This document shows positions 54,869-64,000 of a DNA stretch of 64,000 nt, one piece after another; position 1 is the first letter of the stretch; each line of letters begins with the position of its first letter. The DNA lies in NCBI GenBank assembly GCA_030374735.1, contig JASCIV010000011.1, forward strand, positions 1-64,000, in the 5' to 3' direction. The notes beneath the pieces were generated by a model. The model was not told the origin of the DNA, searched no databases, and saw only the letters and a list, made by a program, of their open reading frames with translations. Position numbers and translations under genes: made by a program. The stretch comes from Gracilaria caudata. Lineage: Eukaryota; Rhodophyta; Florideophyceae; Gracilariales; Gracilariaceae.

Positions 54869-55983
54869 ATGAAAGCACTCTGCACCCCTGCTGTTCTGCT
54901 CGTTCTGGCTCTCGTGCTATCGCTACAAGAAGGCCACGCTGCAGATTCCAAACTCTTCTCAGAACTCAAATCCATGCGCTCTTCGTCTGCTTCAGGTCTA
55001 ATTAAGCTCAAAATTGACAAGTTTCAAGGTCTCGTCGAAGTTTCATCAAGACCGTATTCACTCTTCGTCTTGTTCTCCGCCGACAGCCACTTGTGCGCAC
55101 CATGTGCATCAATTACACAGCGCCTTGGCAAAATTGCGAATGAATACTATTCGTTGCCCCCTTCCAAAGCTTCATCAAAGCCAGTTTTCTTTGCCGTTGT
55201 CAGAATAACTACTCAAGATCAAGATTTTCTAATGCGGTACGGTCTCACACATGTCCCGGTACTTTATCACTTTGGGGCTGGAAAGTCCCGAGATTATCCA
55301 CGTCAATTAAGTGGTCAGTCCTCAGACAACTATCCATTCCAAGAACTTGGGTACTCTTCGAATGCAATCAAGGATTTCATTAACTCGCGAAGTGGATCTC
55401 GTCTTCGTATAGTACAGGGCAATTATCAAATCCCTTTTGTTCAAACAGTCAAAGACTTCATGTCCTTCATTCTTCTCACGGCTGCGGTGTTGGCGGCTGG
55501 TATCGTTGCAACGGGGGCATACAAGAGTCCAATGCTGTGGTTTGGCATCGTCGTTCTCATCTACATCTTCTCAGTCGGTGGAGGTCACTATTCTTGGATT
55601 AACAATGCTCCATTAGCAGCGGTCAACATGAATGGAGAAATGGAATACGTTTCAGGTGGCTCCCGATCTCAGTATGTGGCAGAAGGTTTCTTTGTTTCAG
55701 CTACTTGTGTTAGTATTTCAATCCTAGTTATACTCATTCAAGAACTTCCTTCGATCATTCCGAACGAACAAGGTCAAAAAGTTACTGGATTAACTCTAGT
55801 AATGATGATCGGCTGCGCAATCAAGATTCTGGTGGCTTTATATCAAGTGGTAAGTACATTTCATGTCTGATAAACGTGGACTTAATAGACCACGAGACTC
55901 GCCGCCGAGCATCCGCTGACAAGTTTTCTCCGCGTGCGCATACACAGAAAATGCCTCAATATCTGCACTACAACTCTCTCTGA
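54869..55983 (+). CDS. OST3: Oligosaccharyltransferase subunit OST3/OST6
   Basis: Exon 1 54869-55849, intron 55850-55947 (98 bp, GTAAGT...CAG, phase 0), exon 2 55948-55983, protein of 338 residues. The start MKALCTPAVLLVLALVL is a signal peptide ending near residue 24. A lumenal thioredoxin-like domain follows with the redox motif C76-A-P-C79, then four predicted membrane helices (about residues 205-330). In the ER the subunit forms mixed disulfides with substrates to help the OST complex glycosylate cysteine-containing sites. Splicing gives the C-terminus VKMPQYLHYNSL, which ends at a TGA. Without splicing the frame would end VSTFHV. The ATG was preferred to an upstream GTG because it starts the signal peptide. 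Confidence 0.92.
55850..55947 (+). other. Intron in OST3/OST6 gene
   Basis: The donor is GTAAGT after the codon GTG; the acceptor is ACACAG. Splicing keeps frame and adds eleven codons. Confidence 0.85.
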
Positions 55984-56096
55984 TGATGATGATGTACTTG
56001 ATTCCCATTGTCATAACCCGTGTTGTTTAAGGACAAACGAGAAACTTCCACAAACTGCGATGGCTAGTGATTTTGCAGTGGTTTCTGACTGTTGGG

Positions 56097-57815
56097 TTAC
56101 ATCTTTTTGTAACGACAAACTAAAGCTGCAACTGTCGCCCCAATCGCAACTCCTGTAAGTGCACCCACGACAAGAGAGGGCGATGGAGCAGGGATCCAAG
56201 ACTTTTGCTCTGGATTTATCACCCACCCCAGTGATCTCTTGACAGCCTGTTCCCATCGTGAGATTTTCTCGCACCGTTCCTCTTCGGAGATTTGCGGTGT
56301 AAATGACTGGTCCACGACGCGGGTTTTGCGGAAGCTGTCAAGAGATTCGTACATCCCAATTGCATGCCCTGCAGTAAAAGCAGCACCCATAGCAGTCGTT
56401 TCTACATCGCGTGGTCGCAGCACTTCTCGACCGACTATGTCTGCCTGCATTTCCATAAGCAAATTGTTCACTGCCGCACCGCCGTCCACACGAAGTTGTC
56501 GCAACGGTATTCCCATATCTTTCTCGGATGCCTCCAAGACAGCTTGAGTTTTGTAGGCAATGCTTTCCAGTGTGGCACGAGCAATGTGCGCTTTGGTGGT
56601 TTTCTGAGTAATACCGACGATTACTCCACGCGCATCCTCTCGCCAGTACGGAGCCAAGAATCCCGAAAAAGCCGGTACAACGTAGACATCATCAGTGTCT
56701 TCTACGCTTCTCGCAAGTGCCTCGACTTCACGGTCTTTCTCTATAATGCAGAGATTATTGCGAAGCCATGTAACGGCAGCACCAGCTACAGCAATACTGC
56801 CCTCCAAACTGTACACACAGGGCTCCTCCTTTCCAAACTTGTAGCCCGGGGTGGTGAGCAAGTAGCTGCGGGTGAACCTTGGCTCGGTACCCGTATTGAC
56901 TATCAAAAAACACCCTGTTCCGAAGGTGCTTTTGGCTTCTCCAACTTCAAAACACGCTTGCCCAACAAGAGCGCTTTGCTGATCGCCAATTACGCCGGAA
57001 ATAACGGTTCCAGCCAAAGCTGTGACGGCCATTGTTCCGAAAGTGGCTGAGCAAGGGAGAATTTTGGGGAGAATATCCCTGCTGATACCGATGATATTGA
57101 GCAAGTAGTCATCCCATTCCAATGAACGAATGTTCATCATCATGGTTCGACCCGCGTTTGTGACATCTGTGACATGCGACTTCTCCTCACTGAGATTCCA
57201 GACGAGCCAAGTGTCGACGGTGCCAAATAAAGCTCTTCCCTCTTCAATGGCGGTCGCCACTGCAGGGACGTTTTCGATCATCCAGCGTAATTTCACGCCA
57301 GAGAAGTATGGCGATATCGGTAAACCACACTTCGACCGGACTTTCCACGAGTTGTATCTTGCTCGGAGGGCTTCTGCAGTAGGTTTTGTGCGGAGATCGC
57401 TCCAGACAATGGCCGGATGGAGGGGCTTTCCCGTGTTGCGGTCCCACACTACTGTGGTTTCGCGCTGATTCGTAATCCCGACGGCCTCAATTTGCGACGG
57501 TTCAATTGACTGCTCTGCAGCTTTTGCGAGGCAATCATTGATGGCTTCAATGGCGTTTGCCAGAAGGACTGAAACCGTTTCAAGCGCGATATGTAACAAC
57601 CGCGGTCAGAACAGAGTCTTCGCAGAGCATGGTGATAGAATTGACAACTTACCTTCTGGATCGTGTTCTGCCCAACTTGCATGTGGGTAGGCTGGGATGT
57701 TCTCGACCTTTTTCGAGCAGCAGACTTGATGGCAGTCGGCGTCGTACAAGATTGCACGAGTTGAGGTGGTCCCGGAGTCAATTGAGATCACATACCTTCC
57801 AGAATTAGCGGACAT
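56097..57815 (-). CDS. GK: Glycerol kinase
   Basis: Exon 1 57815-57653, intron 57652-57569 (84 bp, GTAAGT...CAG, phase 1), exon 2 57568-56097, protein of 544 residues. It phosphorylates glycerol with ATP to glycerol 3-phosphate. FGGY-family motifs: SIDSGTTSTRAI (12-22, phosphate loop), WAEHDPEVLL across the splice junction, VGITNQRETTVVWDR, GVIGDQQSALVGQ, FGTGCFLIVNTG, YSLEGSIAVAGAAV, VPAFSGFLAPYW and RVDGGAAVNNLLMEMQ. The length is about 40 residues more than the bacterial enzyme. The last 26 residues (SLVVGALTGVAIGATVAALV then CRYKKM) form a hydrophobic tail with basic end, like the mitochondrial anchor of animal glycerol kinases. It converges with OST3. Confidence 0.95.
57569..57652 (-). 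other. Intron in glycerol kinase gene
   Basis: On the minus strand the donor GTAAGT follows GAAG, and the acceptor is GTTTCAG. Splicing joins HDPE to VLLANAIEAIN, exactly as glycerol kinases require. Confidence 0.9.
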
Positions 57816-58319
57816 CTTTAGAAAAGCTGGCCCTTCGCGAGGCAGAACGAGATTGTTTGTGATACGTATTTATGACAGTGACACCGCTCGGAAGCCCAGG
57901 AGTACCGCACAGAGTGAGTAGAAGGTCGTAAGATGTGCAGAAATGCTTGCTTGGCTTCGAGGGTAGCAAACCCTTTTACGCCAACGGCTGCACAACTCTA
58001 TACACCGGGCTCGCTTATCTGCGGGCAGTGCGAGCTGTTTCAGTGTAACGTCTCAGATCCGATGGTTCATCAGCGGAACTTGTACTGGCCCGACCGGGAG
58101 CTGTCAAGTGAGCCGACCAAAAGCTGACCCAGCTGATACCCAGCTGATACACCCGGGGCACGAGGAAATGTAAGGAAAAAAATACGGACGTACCAGGGTA
58201 TATCTGGGTTCTCTTCGGAACTCTACTGACGTAACTCTACATGACGTTCCTCTGCGTCGCGAAGTAGCGCACTGCTGGCGTGGTACCAAGCCCCGTTCTG
58301 TTCGCGTACACAGCCATGG
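57816..58319. other. Upstream region of glycerol kinase
   Basis: Likely promoter of the kinase gene. A tandem AGCTGATACCC duplication lies near 58132-58152. No other gene was recognised. Confidence 0.35.
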
Positions 58320-59370
58320 TATGACAAAGGCAAAAGTGACTGACAATGTCGATGATCGACTAGCTAGGGAGGGACTTGTTCCAAAGGTAGCGTTTTGCTT
58401 GCTATTGATGAGAACCTGAACGCGATGATCCAGTTTGGTGTAAGGCCTGTGTGTGTATGTTCGGAACCGCGAACCTCGTTCTTTCTTGTCCTTCGTAGGC
58501 CTTTGCGGTCGAATAGAAGCAACCCAATGTCAATAACCCCCTAACAGCAGTCACGCACGGTTTCAATTAGGAGCTGATTGTGACTATCTACCATCAGTAC
58601 GACCTCGTAATTCGTAACACATTGTCAATCCCGGTTCTTACAAAATGCAACGAAGGAAGGACACGGCTCTAAAGTCTCTGGCTCTTCTCTACTTGTACTC
58701 ATTGCCACAGCTGCATTATGTGGAGAAACTGATTCGCTCCGACTTGAGACTTGTAAGGTGGTGAAGTGCTCTTCCTGAATATGCGAAGCACAGTTGTAGT
58801 GAATACAGCAGCTGGAGCCATTCTTTCACAACTTGCAAGGCTTAGATGCTGCTGGGTTTAAGAGCCGCGTTGTTCTCTTCACTCACTTCGAGGCCTTTAA
58901 CTGGTTGAGTGGCGCCCAACCTTGCAGATCGGTATCAATGAGGAAGACTTTTCAGAGCCTAACCGCATGCAAGTGGCAGAAATTGCATCGAATCACATTT
59001 TCAACTTTCCTATATACCGTATCCAAGGTGAAATGCTTTTTGCCTGTTTGCTGTGGAAGAATGTACTTTCTGGCCGTATGAAGATTCTATTGCGTTAAAG
59101 GCCTACAGACGTTTCTCGCTGTCTCACTAACGAGTCTAAGGATGGATGTAGCGACACTTGTGAAATTGATGTTTCACGAGCTTGGGTACATTTTCAATCC
59201 GTGGCCAAACGAGAAAACAGCGCGCATGGGAAGACAAATGACAACCACGCGGAGAAAGAAAGTAAGAGTCATGAGAAACAGGGAAAACAAAAGAAGAAGC
59301 GTCGTCGTGTGAAGTGCTACAACTGTGGGAGAAGGGGCACATGAAGAGGGATTGTTGGTTCTTGAAGTAG
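58320..59370 (+). pseudogene. Copia-type gag relic with zinc knuckle
   Basis: Near the end a basic stretch (KQKKKRRRVKCYNCG) is followed, after a one-base frame change, by GHMKRDCWFLK. Together these make a CX2CX4HX4C zinc knuckle. Upstream short frames (for example REGLVPKVAFC and AIDENLNAMIQF near 58370-58430) look like the helical gag of Copia elements. Several frameshifts exist. The rest of the element is absent. Confidence 0.5.
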
Positions 59371-60577
59371 TGTGAAATATTGAGTCTTTGAAGAAGTGGG
59401 GCCAGACTTGCGGTTTACGGAAGAATGGAGCAAGGCCAGTTTGTGCCCATGCCCATGTCCTCCTTCAAAGAAGCTTGATGAAAAGAGCGGTTGAGTTTGT
59501 GAAGAACGGTGTCTTAGACGGAAAGAAATGTCCCAGAGACTAATTGCTTCGAGGTCCCGGGATGCAAGCAGGGCCGGAACGCGGTCGTTTGGATTACAAT
59601 TATTTGCATTCCCAAAGATGGCAATCAGGGATTGCACTCTCTTGAGAAGATTGCAATTCGATAGGAGAACTCTTTGCTATCTTCCCGTCAAATTGCATAT
59701 CACAGTCACAAGCTGTGATGGGCACTGAGATGTGGCGTCTGCGAAATACAGGAAAACCGAATGGCAGCTATGACACAATGGGAGAAGGTTGTTTGCAAAG
59801 GTCAGCTTATGCAAACGAAGTGCTCTGACAATGAAGACGTGATGCTGACGGGGTCAGCAGTAGGCTACAAACATCGTTCCAGAAGTATTTGAGAGGCGTG
59901 CTATATGAACTGCAACTTTATTTTTGGTCCAGCTGCAGGGTCAGAACAAGTGTGGGCAGTGAAAGATCAAGTACTTACCGACAATCGCACACCACAGCTG
60001 TTTGAGGCTAATATTTTCGCCTGTGAACGCAAGGTTCTAGAACATTGACATGGTTCGAGAGGCACTGTTGCTGTTTACAAATGATTACCATGATGGTGAT
60101 GTAGAACGAAATTTAGTGTAGTGTTTCTTTTGTATAAAAGTTTTCAATGTTACAATTACGAGTTCTAGCCAGTGCATAAAAAGAAAATATAGAAGGACAA
60201 CGAAGAAGGAATTGCGTTTGGGATCGAGAATCGCTTTTAGCGATGTGCGTTGATGGGACGTGATGGAGAGGGATGCAATCTGATATAAGATTGCAAAGGG
60301 AGATTGCCATCTGATCGATGATTTCAATCCCGTGAAAGATGGCAATCCTCATCCCATCAGCCTGGTCCTGCCTTGCATCAGACGAGGCAATTCATTGCTT
60401 GTACAAACAATCGCAAGGTCTCTTAAGAAGTATTTCTAGTCTACCACCACTCTTGTAGCCTTATTTTGTTAACAAGTCTGCATATCACGTCGATATTTCT
60501 TGAAATAGAGCAGGGCTGACTAAAAATATTTACCATCACTGACTCCCTCTTGGTTCGCTTCGGACTTCCAGAACCCC
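59371..60577. other. No gene recognised
   Basis: Mixed low-information sequence downstream of the gag relic; no pol motif was found, and the LINE fragment begins at 60590. Confidence 0.4.
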
Positions 60578-60589
60578 ATGATCGTTCCT

Positions 60590-60776
60590 TCTTCTTCTTC
60601 TTTATTTTGGACAACAGCCTTCAATTACTAGGCTGAAGTAAATCTTTCCTTACAGAAAGGTTTCTCTCTTTAAGAATGCTAACAACTTATGCGGATACTG
60701 TCGAATCAAATCTTGGAGGCTTAGATTTTGTCGCTCTGCAGCAGGCGGAAGCTCTTCCCGACGGGAGGCGTTTGTC
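60590..60776 (-). mobile_element. 5'-truncated LINE 3' end, 12-bp target duplication
   Basis: On the minus strand it carries the last ~35 codons and 3' tail seen in the longer copy at 61480-61655, with one difference by eye. It ends in a (GAA)n tail. It is flanked by ATGATCGTTCCT on both sides (60578-60589 and 60777-60788). This is a clean target-primed insertion. Confidence 0.9.
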
Positions 60777-60959
60777 ATGATCGTTCCTATAAGTTGCAAA
60801 GTTGCGGACGGCTAGTGCTAGCATTGTGCAAAGCCCCCTTCTGTACATAAGTGCCGCTGGAGTACAGCTGCTGCTCTACGTTATAAACATCGTCTCTGCT
60901 GGCCTCTGCAACATATGTGTAGCAGCTATAGACAGCCATTAGTTCACAACATAGATTTA

Positions 60960-61655
60960 GCCTAATCGTGTTCCAGCTTCGACACTATGGAGACTCCTTC
61001 CAATCCTTAATGTTATTAATTAATCGTTCACCGTCAGCTTCTCGGTCGGCAACAAGCTTTCGCTTTTGGACACTTATCTTTGCAGGATTCACACAACGTC
61101 TTTGCTCAGAATTGTGTGAGTTTCTGGGCTCACCATTGAGAGAGCAGCAGGCCAACACCCAAAATTTGGAAACCGTTTTCGGGTTTCAAACTTTGAAGTT
61201 CAAGCCTGTGAGCAGGTTATGGTGGGCATAGACATGCTCGATGTTAAAGCGCAACTGTCAGCCAGGGTGAAAGGAAAACGCCTACTCGCTTCGCTTCCTG
61301 ACTTTATAGCTGGCGGCTGCGCCGCTAGAAAGGCTGAAGTGCTATTGGCCCAGCTTTTCACGGGACACGTTCCAACTCTCCACCCGGTAGCGTCTTACAT
61401 GAACAAGAAGCCCCTGAGGTGCGAGTGTGGTACAAATGTCAAGAAGGATGCGGAGCATATTGTGCTTAGGTGCCCTCTGACAAACGCCTCCCGTCGGGAA
61501 GAGCTTCCGCCTGCTGCAGAGCGACAAAATTTAAGCCTCCAAGATTTGATTCGACAGTATCCGCATAAGTTGTTAGCATTCTTAAAGAGAGAAACCTTTC
61601 TGTAAGGAAAGATTTACTTCAGCCTAGTAATTGAAGGCTGTTGTCCAAAATAAAG
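60960..61655 (+). pseudogene. LINE retrotransposon C-terminal region
   Basis: An open frame of 128 codons (61219-61605) ends RCECGTNVKKDAEHIVLRC, the CxC...H....C finger found at the C-terminus of many non-LTR retrotransposon ORF2 proteins, then a Leu-rich tail. Its 3' end TTGTCCAAAATAAAGAAG matches the copy at 60590-60776 in inverted orientation. Upstream sequence (60960-61218) has shifted frames and no RT core. Confidence 0.65.
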
Positions 61656-63168
61656 AAGTGATTGAGTTTCTGTGGGGGCTACGGCTGAGGACTCCTAAGC
61701 TTCAGAACACTTGTCTTCAAGTTAGAAAGGCATGGTTTCCTCCAGGGCGAAGACGGTCAGAGTCGGAATGTTTGGGCTTGTGGCATCGTTGAGTCTCGGT
61801 CTGGGCGTTGAAGGTGAGATGCATATGAAAGACGAGCTTAACGAATGTAAAGGCTAGATAGCGGAGGGCTTCATTTCCTGCATCCTTAGTACTTCGTTGC
61901 CAAATGCGAATAGAGAGACGAGAGCAAGATGCGCATTAGTTACAAAGGTATCCTCCAGCGCTATAGTGCGTTGTGGTTCCAAAACAAACGACCATGGGAA
62001 GCCAGCCACGAACTCCCTTTTTCGTGCCGATAACTCAATACCTCACCCACCTCCGTGGTTCCAGTCCAGGATAGGGGTGGCTGTAGAACGCGCTGTGCGT
62101 GTCAAGCATCGCCGCCCAGCCTCTTATGAGGGTGCAACTGATTCCCAAGAACTTCCTAACAAACAGGGAACCTATGCTCGCACTTGCAAAGATTTCTTCT
62201 AGTTCGTCAGCTACTGCATAATATATTCTATATTCCATCCCTATACATCCTGGGGTCAAAAAGTGGTAAACCATAACTTGGAGATTACATGGAAACCCGT
62301 CCTAGAGAGAAATTAGTGGCCGCAGAAAATGCGTGAGAGCTGGTACCTTTCTGTCTGTCCTTGTTCTTGACAGAAACATCGCCAATCCGTGCAAAGTTCG
62401 AACCACAGGGTTTCTGCTTCCCAAAGTACACCAAAGGGTACTTCGTGTACTCATAAGTTATGAGTCAAAACCCTTCTGTCATTAATGTAGAACAATGAAC
62501 ACTCTATGATGTTTTCTCTAGTTTCGGTCACCCTCGTTTCGAAGGGGTTTGGCGCACCAATCTAGGTGCACAGTCCCCTATAGAGGAGGGTTAGATTTGC
62601 CCACTTAACTTCTACGAGAAGGGCCCTTGGGTATTCACTGTCATTACGAGTTACATACCGTGCCATTTTAATGGCCCTGCCTGGCGCGTTCGTTGAATTC
62701 GATGTCTTCGGCTATCACTTTGTGACTGCCGTTGGGCCCAGACTCTTCACCCTTCCGCAAGTGTCTCTCATGGGGCTGGCATTCTCTCGCAGAGTCTTCC
62801 CCTCTCTCTTAGGCGCTAGAAAATATGGGCTCTTGTTCTTTCCATCAATTCCGTCTACTGAGGTCTTCGTTGGGGTGCAGGGGCCCTCACTGAATCTGGT
62901 ACTATAGCATCTCGTCCTCCGTTAACCGAAACTTGACCCGCAACGAGTACACTGGCCTTATATTTGCTCTTGTAATAGCTACGTGCGCAAGAACATGTAA
63001 TGACTCGGAAGCAGGCTTGTATCGCCCTTTAAATGGTGTAAACTATGAGTTCAGTACCATACTCCAGCTGGTGTGAGGAGACCTTATCGCTACTTCCTGA
63101 ACTCTTTGTATAAATTGCGTTGCATTGAACGCACTTCTGGTTCGTTCACAGCTGCTGCAGTAAACTGT
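61656..63168. other. Upstream region of protease, one small frame
   Basis: Apart from the small frame at 61732, only an unassigned 78-codon frame at 62671-62907 (MALPGAFVEFDVFG...) is of note. No motif is present. Confidence 0.35.
61732..61857 (+). CDS. Possible small secreted peptide or first exon
   Basis: 41 codons start MVSSRAKTVRVGMFGLVASL, with a basic start and hydrophobic core like a signal peptide. GAAG|GTGAG at about 61811-61819 could be a splice donor, in which case this is a first exon whose partner was not found. Low support. Confidence 0.25.
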   Translation: MVSSRAKTVRVGMFGLVASLSLGLGVEGEMHMKDELNECKG

Positions 63169-64000
63169 ATGGAAATGGCAGGTTTGTCATTGAAGATTGC
63201 CTTTTTTCTCTGCGCCTTGTTCACTATTCAAGGTGATGCAAAGAAATACAAACCCCGTATTGTAGGTGGAGGCAAAGCCTCCGATGAAGTGCTCCGCCAT
63301 CTGGTTAAGCTTGAGCTGACTAATGAATCTGGGGAGACATGGATTTGCACCGGATCTGTCCTTGACAGCTATCACATCCTGTCTGCCGCCCATTGCGTTT
63401 TCGAGAGCGATGCTACGATCAGTATTAAGGACTCTTATGCGTATATTGCGCAAAAGGAATCCTCCCCGGACGACGCTCAGAAGTACTACTTTGACAGGGT
63501 TTGGATTCCGAGAAAGTGGTACAGAAGTGAAGAAGCAGGACATGATATTGCCGTTATCAAGTTGGAAACCGAGATTGACGGTGAAGATTATGAGCCTGTG
63601 ACCATGGGAGACGAACCAGATGCCGGCACAAAGGTCATTGCGGCTGGTTACGGATTAAAAAGCAATGATGGAGAACTACCGAATTTCGCTTTGCAAACCA
63701 CCGTGGTGGCTCGGTCCTTCGACGATTGCAAGAACGAAGACGAGCTTGCCGAAGGTGGAGTTTTGAAAGAGAAGTTTCTGGTGTGCGCGGTATCGGTTGG
63801 CTATCCCGACGAAGGAAAAACGGACTCTTGCCGTAAGTACCATTTTTCTGTGCAACAAATGTTGTTCTATCGTGATTCGGATTCTAACAATATATCTCGG
63901 TTATCTCTTTCTTTGTTTTATGTATAGAGGGTGATTCTGGCGGTCCACTCTTCGTCAAGGAGGACGGTGAATTAATTCAATATGGTATCACGGCTTTCTC
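63169..64000 (+). CDS. Secreted trypsin-like serine protease, 3' end beyond window
   Basis: Exon 1 63169-63832, intron 63833-63927 (95 bp, GTAAGT...TAG), exon 2 63928 to window end. A signal peptide (MEMAGLSLKIAFFLCALFTIQG) and short propeptide precede RIVGG, the activation site. Chymotrypsin-fold (S1A) motifs: LSAAHC (catalytic His), GHDIAVIKL (Asp), AAGYGL, and, after splicing a split codon, DSCQGDSGGPLF (Ser; the Asp six residues before it suggests trypsin-like Lys/Arg specificity). The protein runs off the window about 24 codons after exon 2 starts, before the final strands. An upstream in-frame ATG at 63073 is less likely because the signal peptide begins at 63169. Confidence 0.9.
63833..63927 (+). 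other. Intron in protease gene
   Basis: The donor is GTAAGT after TGCC, and the acceptor is TATAG before AGGGTGATTCTGG. Splicing makes the codon CAG and restores DSCQGDSGGP. Confidence 0.9.

Noticed and set aside
1..64000. CRISPR arrays, bacterial operons or plasmid origins
   Set aside because: No regular spacer-repeat array, and the spliced genes and retroelements show a eukaryotic nuclear origin.

Overview
This is eukaryotic nuclear DNA, gene-poor and packed with transposable elements. Evidence includes short spliceosomal introns (84-98 bp, GTAAGT donors and CAG/TAG acceptors), genes for ER N-glycosylation and methylosome proteins, and Copia, Ty3 chromovirus, LINE, hAT, Tc1, pogo, Harbinger and Mutator-like elements. 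Compact host genes with at most one small intron each, set among large repeat blocks, would fit a red alga or a similar protist. The sequence alone does not prove the lineage.

Host genes occupy two islands. At 53.67-57.82 kb lie a pICln-like methylosome subunit (+), an OST3/OST6 oligosaccharyltransferase subunit (+, one intron) and a glycerol kinase (-, one intron, hydrophobic C-terminal tail). The last two converge with about 110 bp between their stops. At 63.17 kb to the window end is the 5' part of a secreted trypsin-like serine protease (one intron, catalytic Ser in exon 2). No other convincing host gene was found.

The rest is layered mobile DNA. From 0-7.4 kb: Copia-type LTR remnants, a pogo transposase fragment, a GC-rich minisatellite and two foldback elements. 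From 7.4-13.1 kb: the 3' end and LTR of a Ty3-type element, an inverted pair of miniature elements, and a diverged solo LTR with a 227-bp MITE nested in it. From 15-18 kb: pogo remnants and a 695-bp MITE. From 18.9-21.0 kb: a Copia element on the minus strand that lacks its RT core. From 21.6-30.1 kb: a Ty3/gypsy chromovirus with gag, protease, RT, RNase H, integrase and a terminal chromodomain, full of lesions and carrying a second copy of the 227-bp MITE. From 30.1-39.5 kb: a pogo fragment, a fully delimited hAT element (8-bp target duplication) and a fully delimited pogo element (TA duplication). From 41-47.2 kb: a Mutator-like gene with a downstream Ulp1-like protease region split by a solo LTR with perfect TATTG duplications, plus a divergent unknown gene. 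From 48-53.1 kb: a Harbinger element (transposase and Myb-like protein, convergent), a Tc1 element and a 438-bp MITE with TTA duplications. From 58.3-61.7 kb: Copia gag remnants and two LINE 3' ends facing each other.

Several insertions can be dated relative to one another from clean empty-site logic. The hAT interrupts a dispersed repeat, the solo LTR interrupts the Ulp1-like reading frame, and 227-bp MITEs interrupt both a solo LTR and the chromovirus polymerase. Three sequence-unrelated MITE families share CCC...GGG ends; two of these show 3-bp target duplications (three insertions in all). This may point to one family of mobilising transposase and is the strongest candidate here for an undescribed system.
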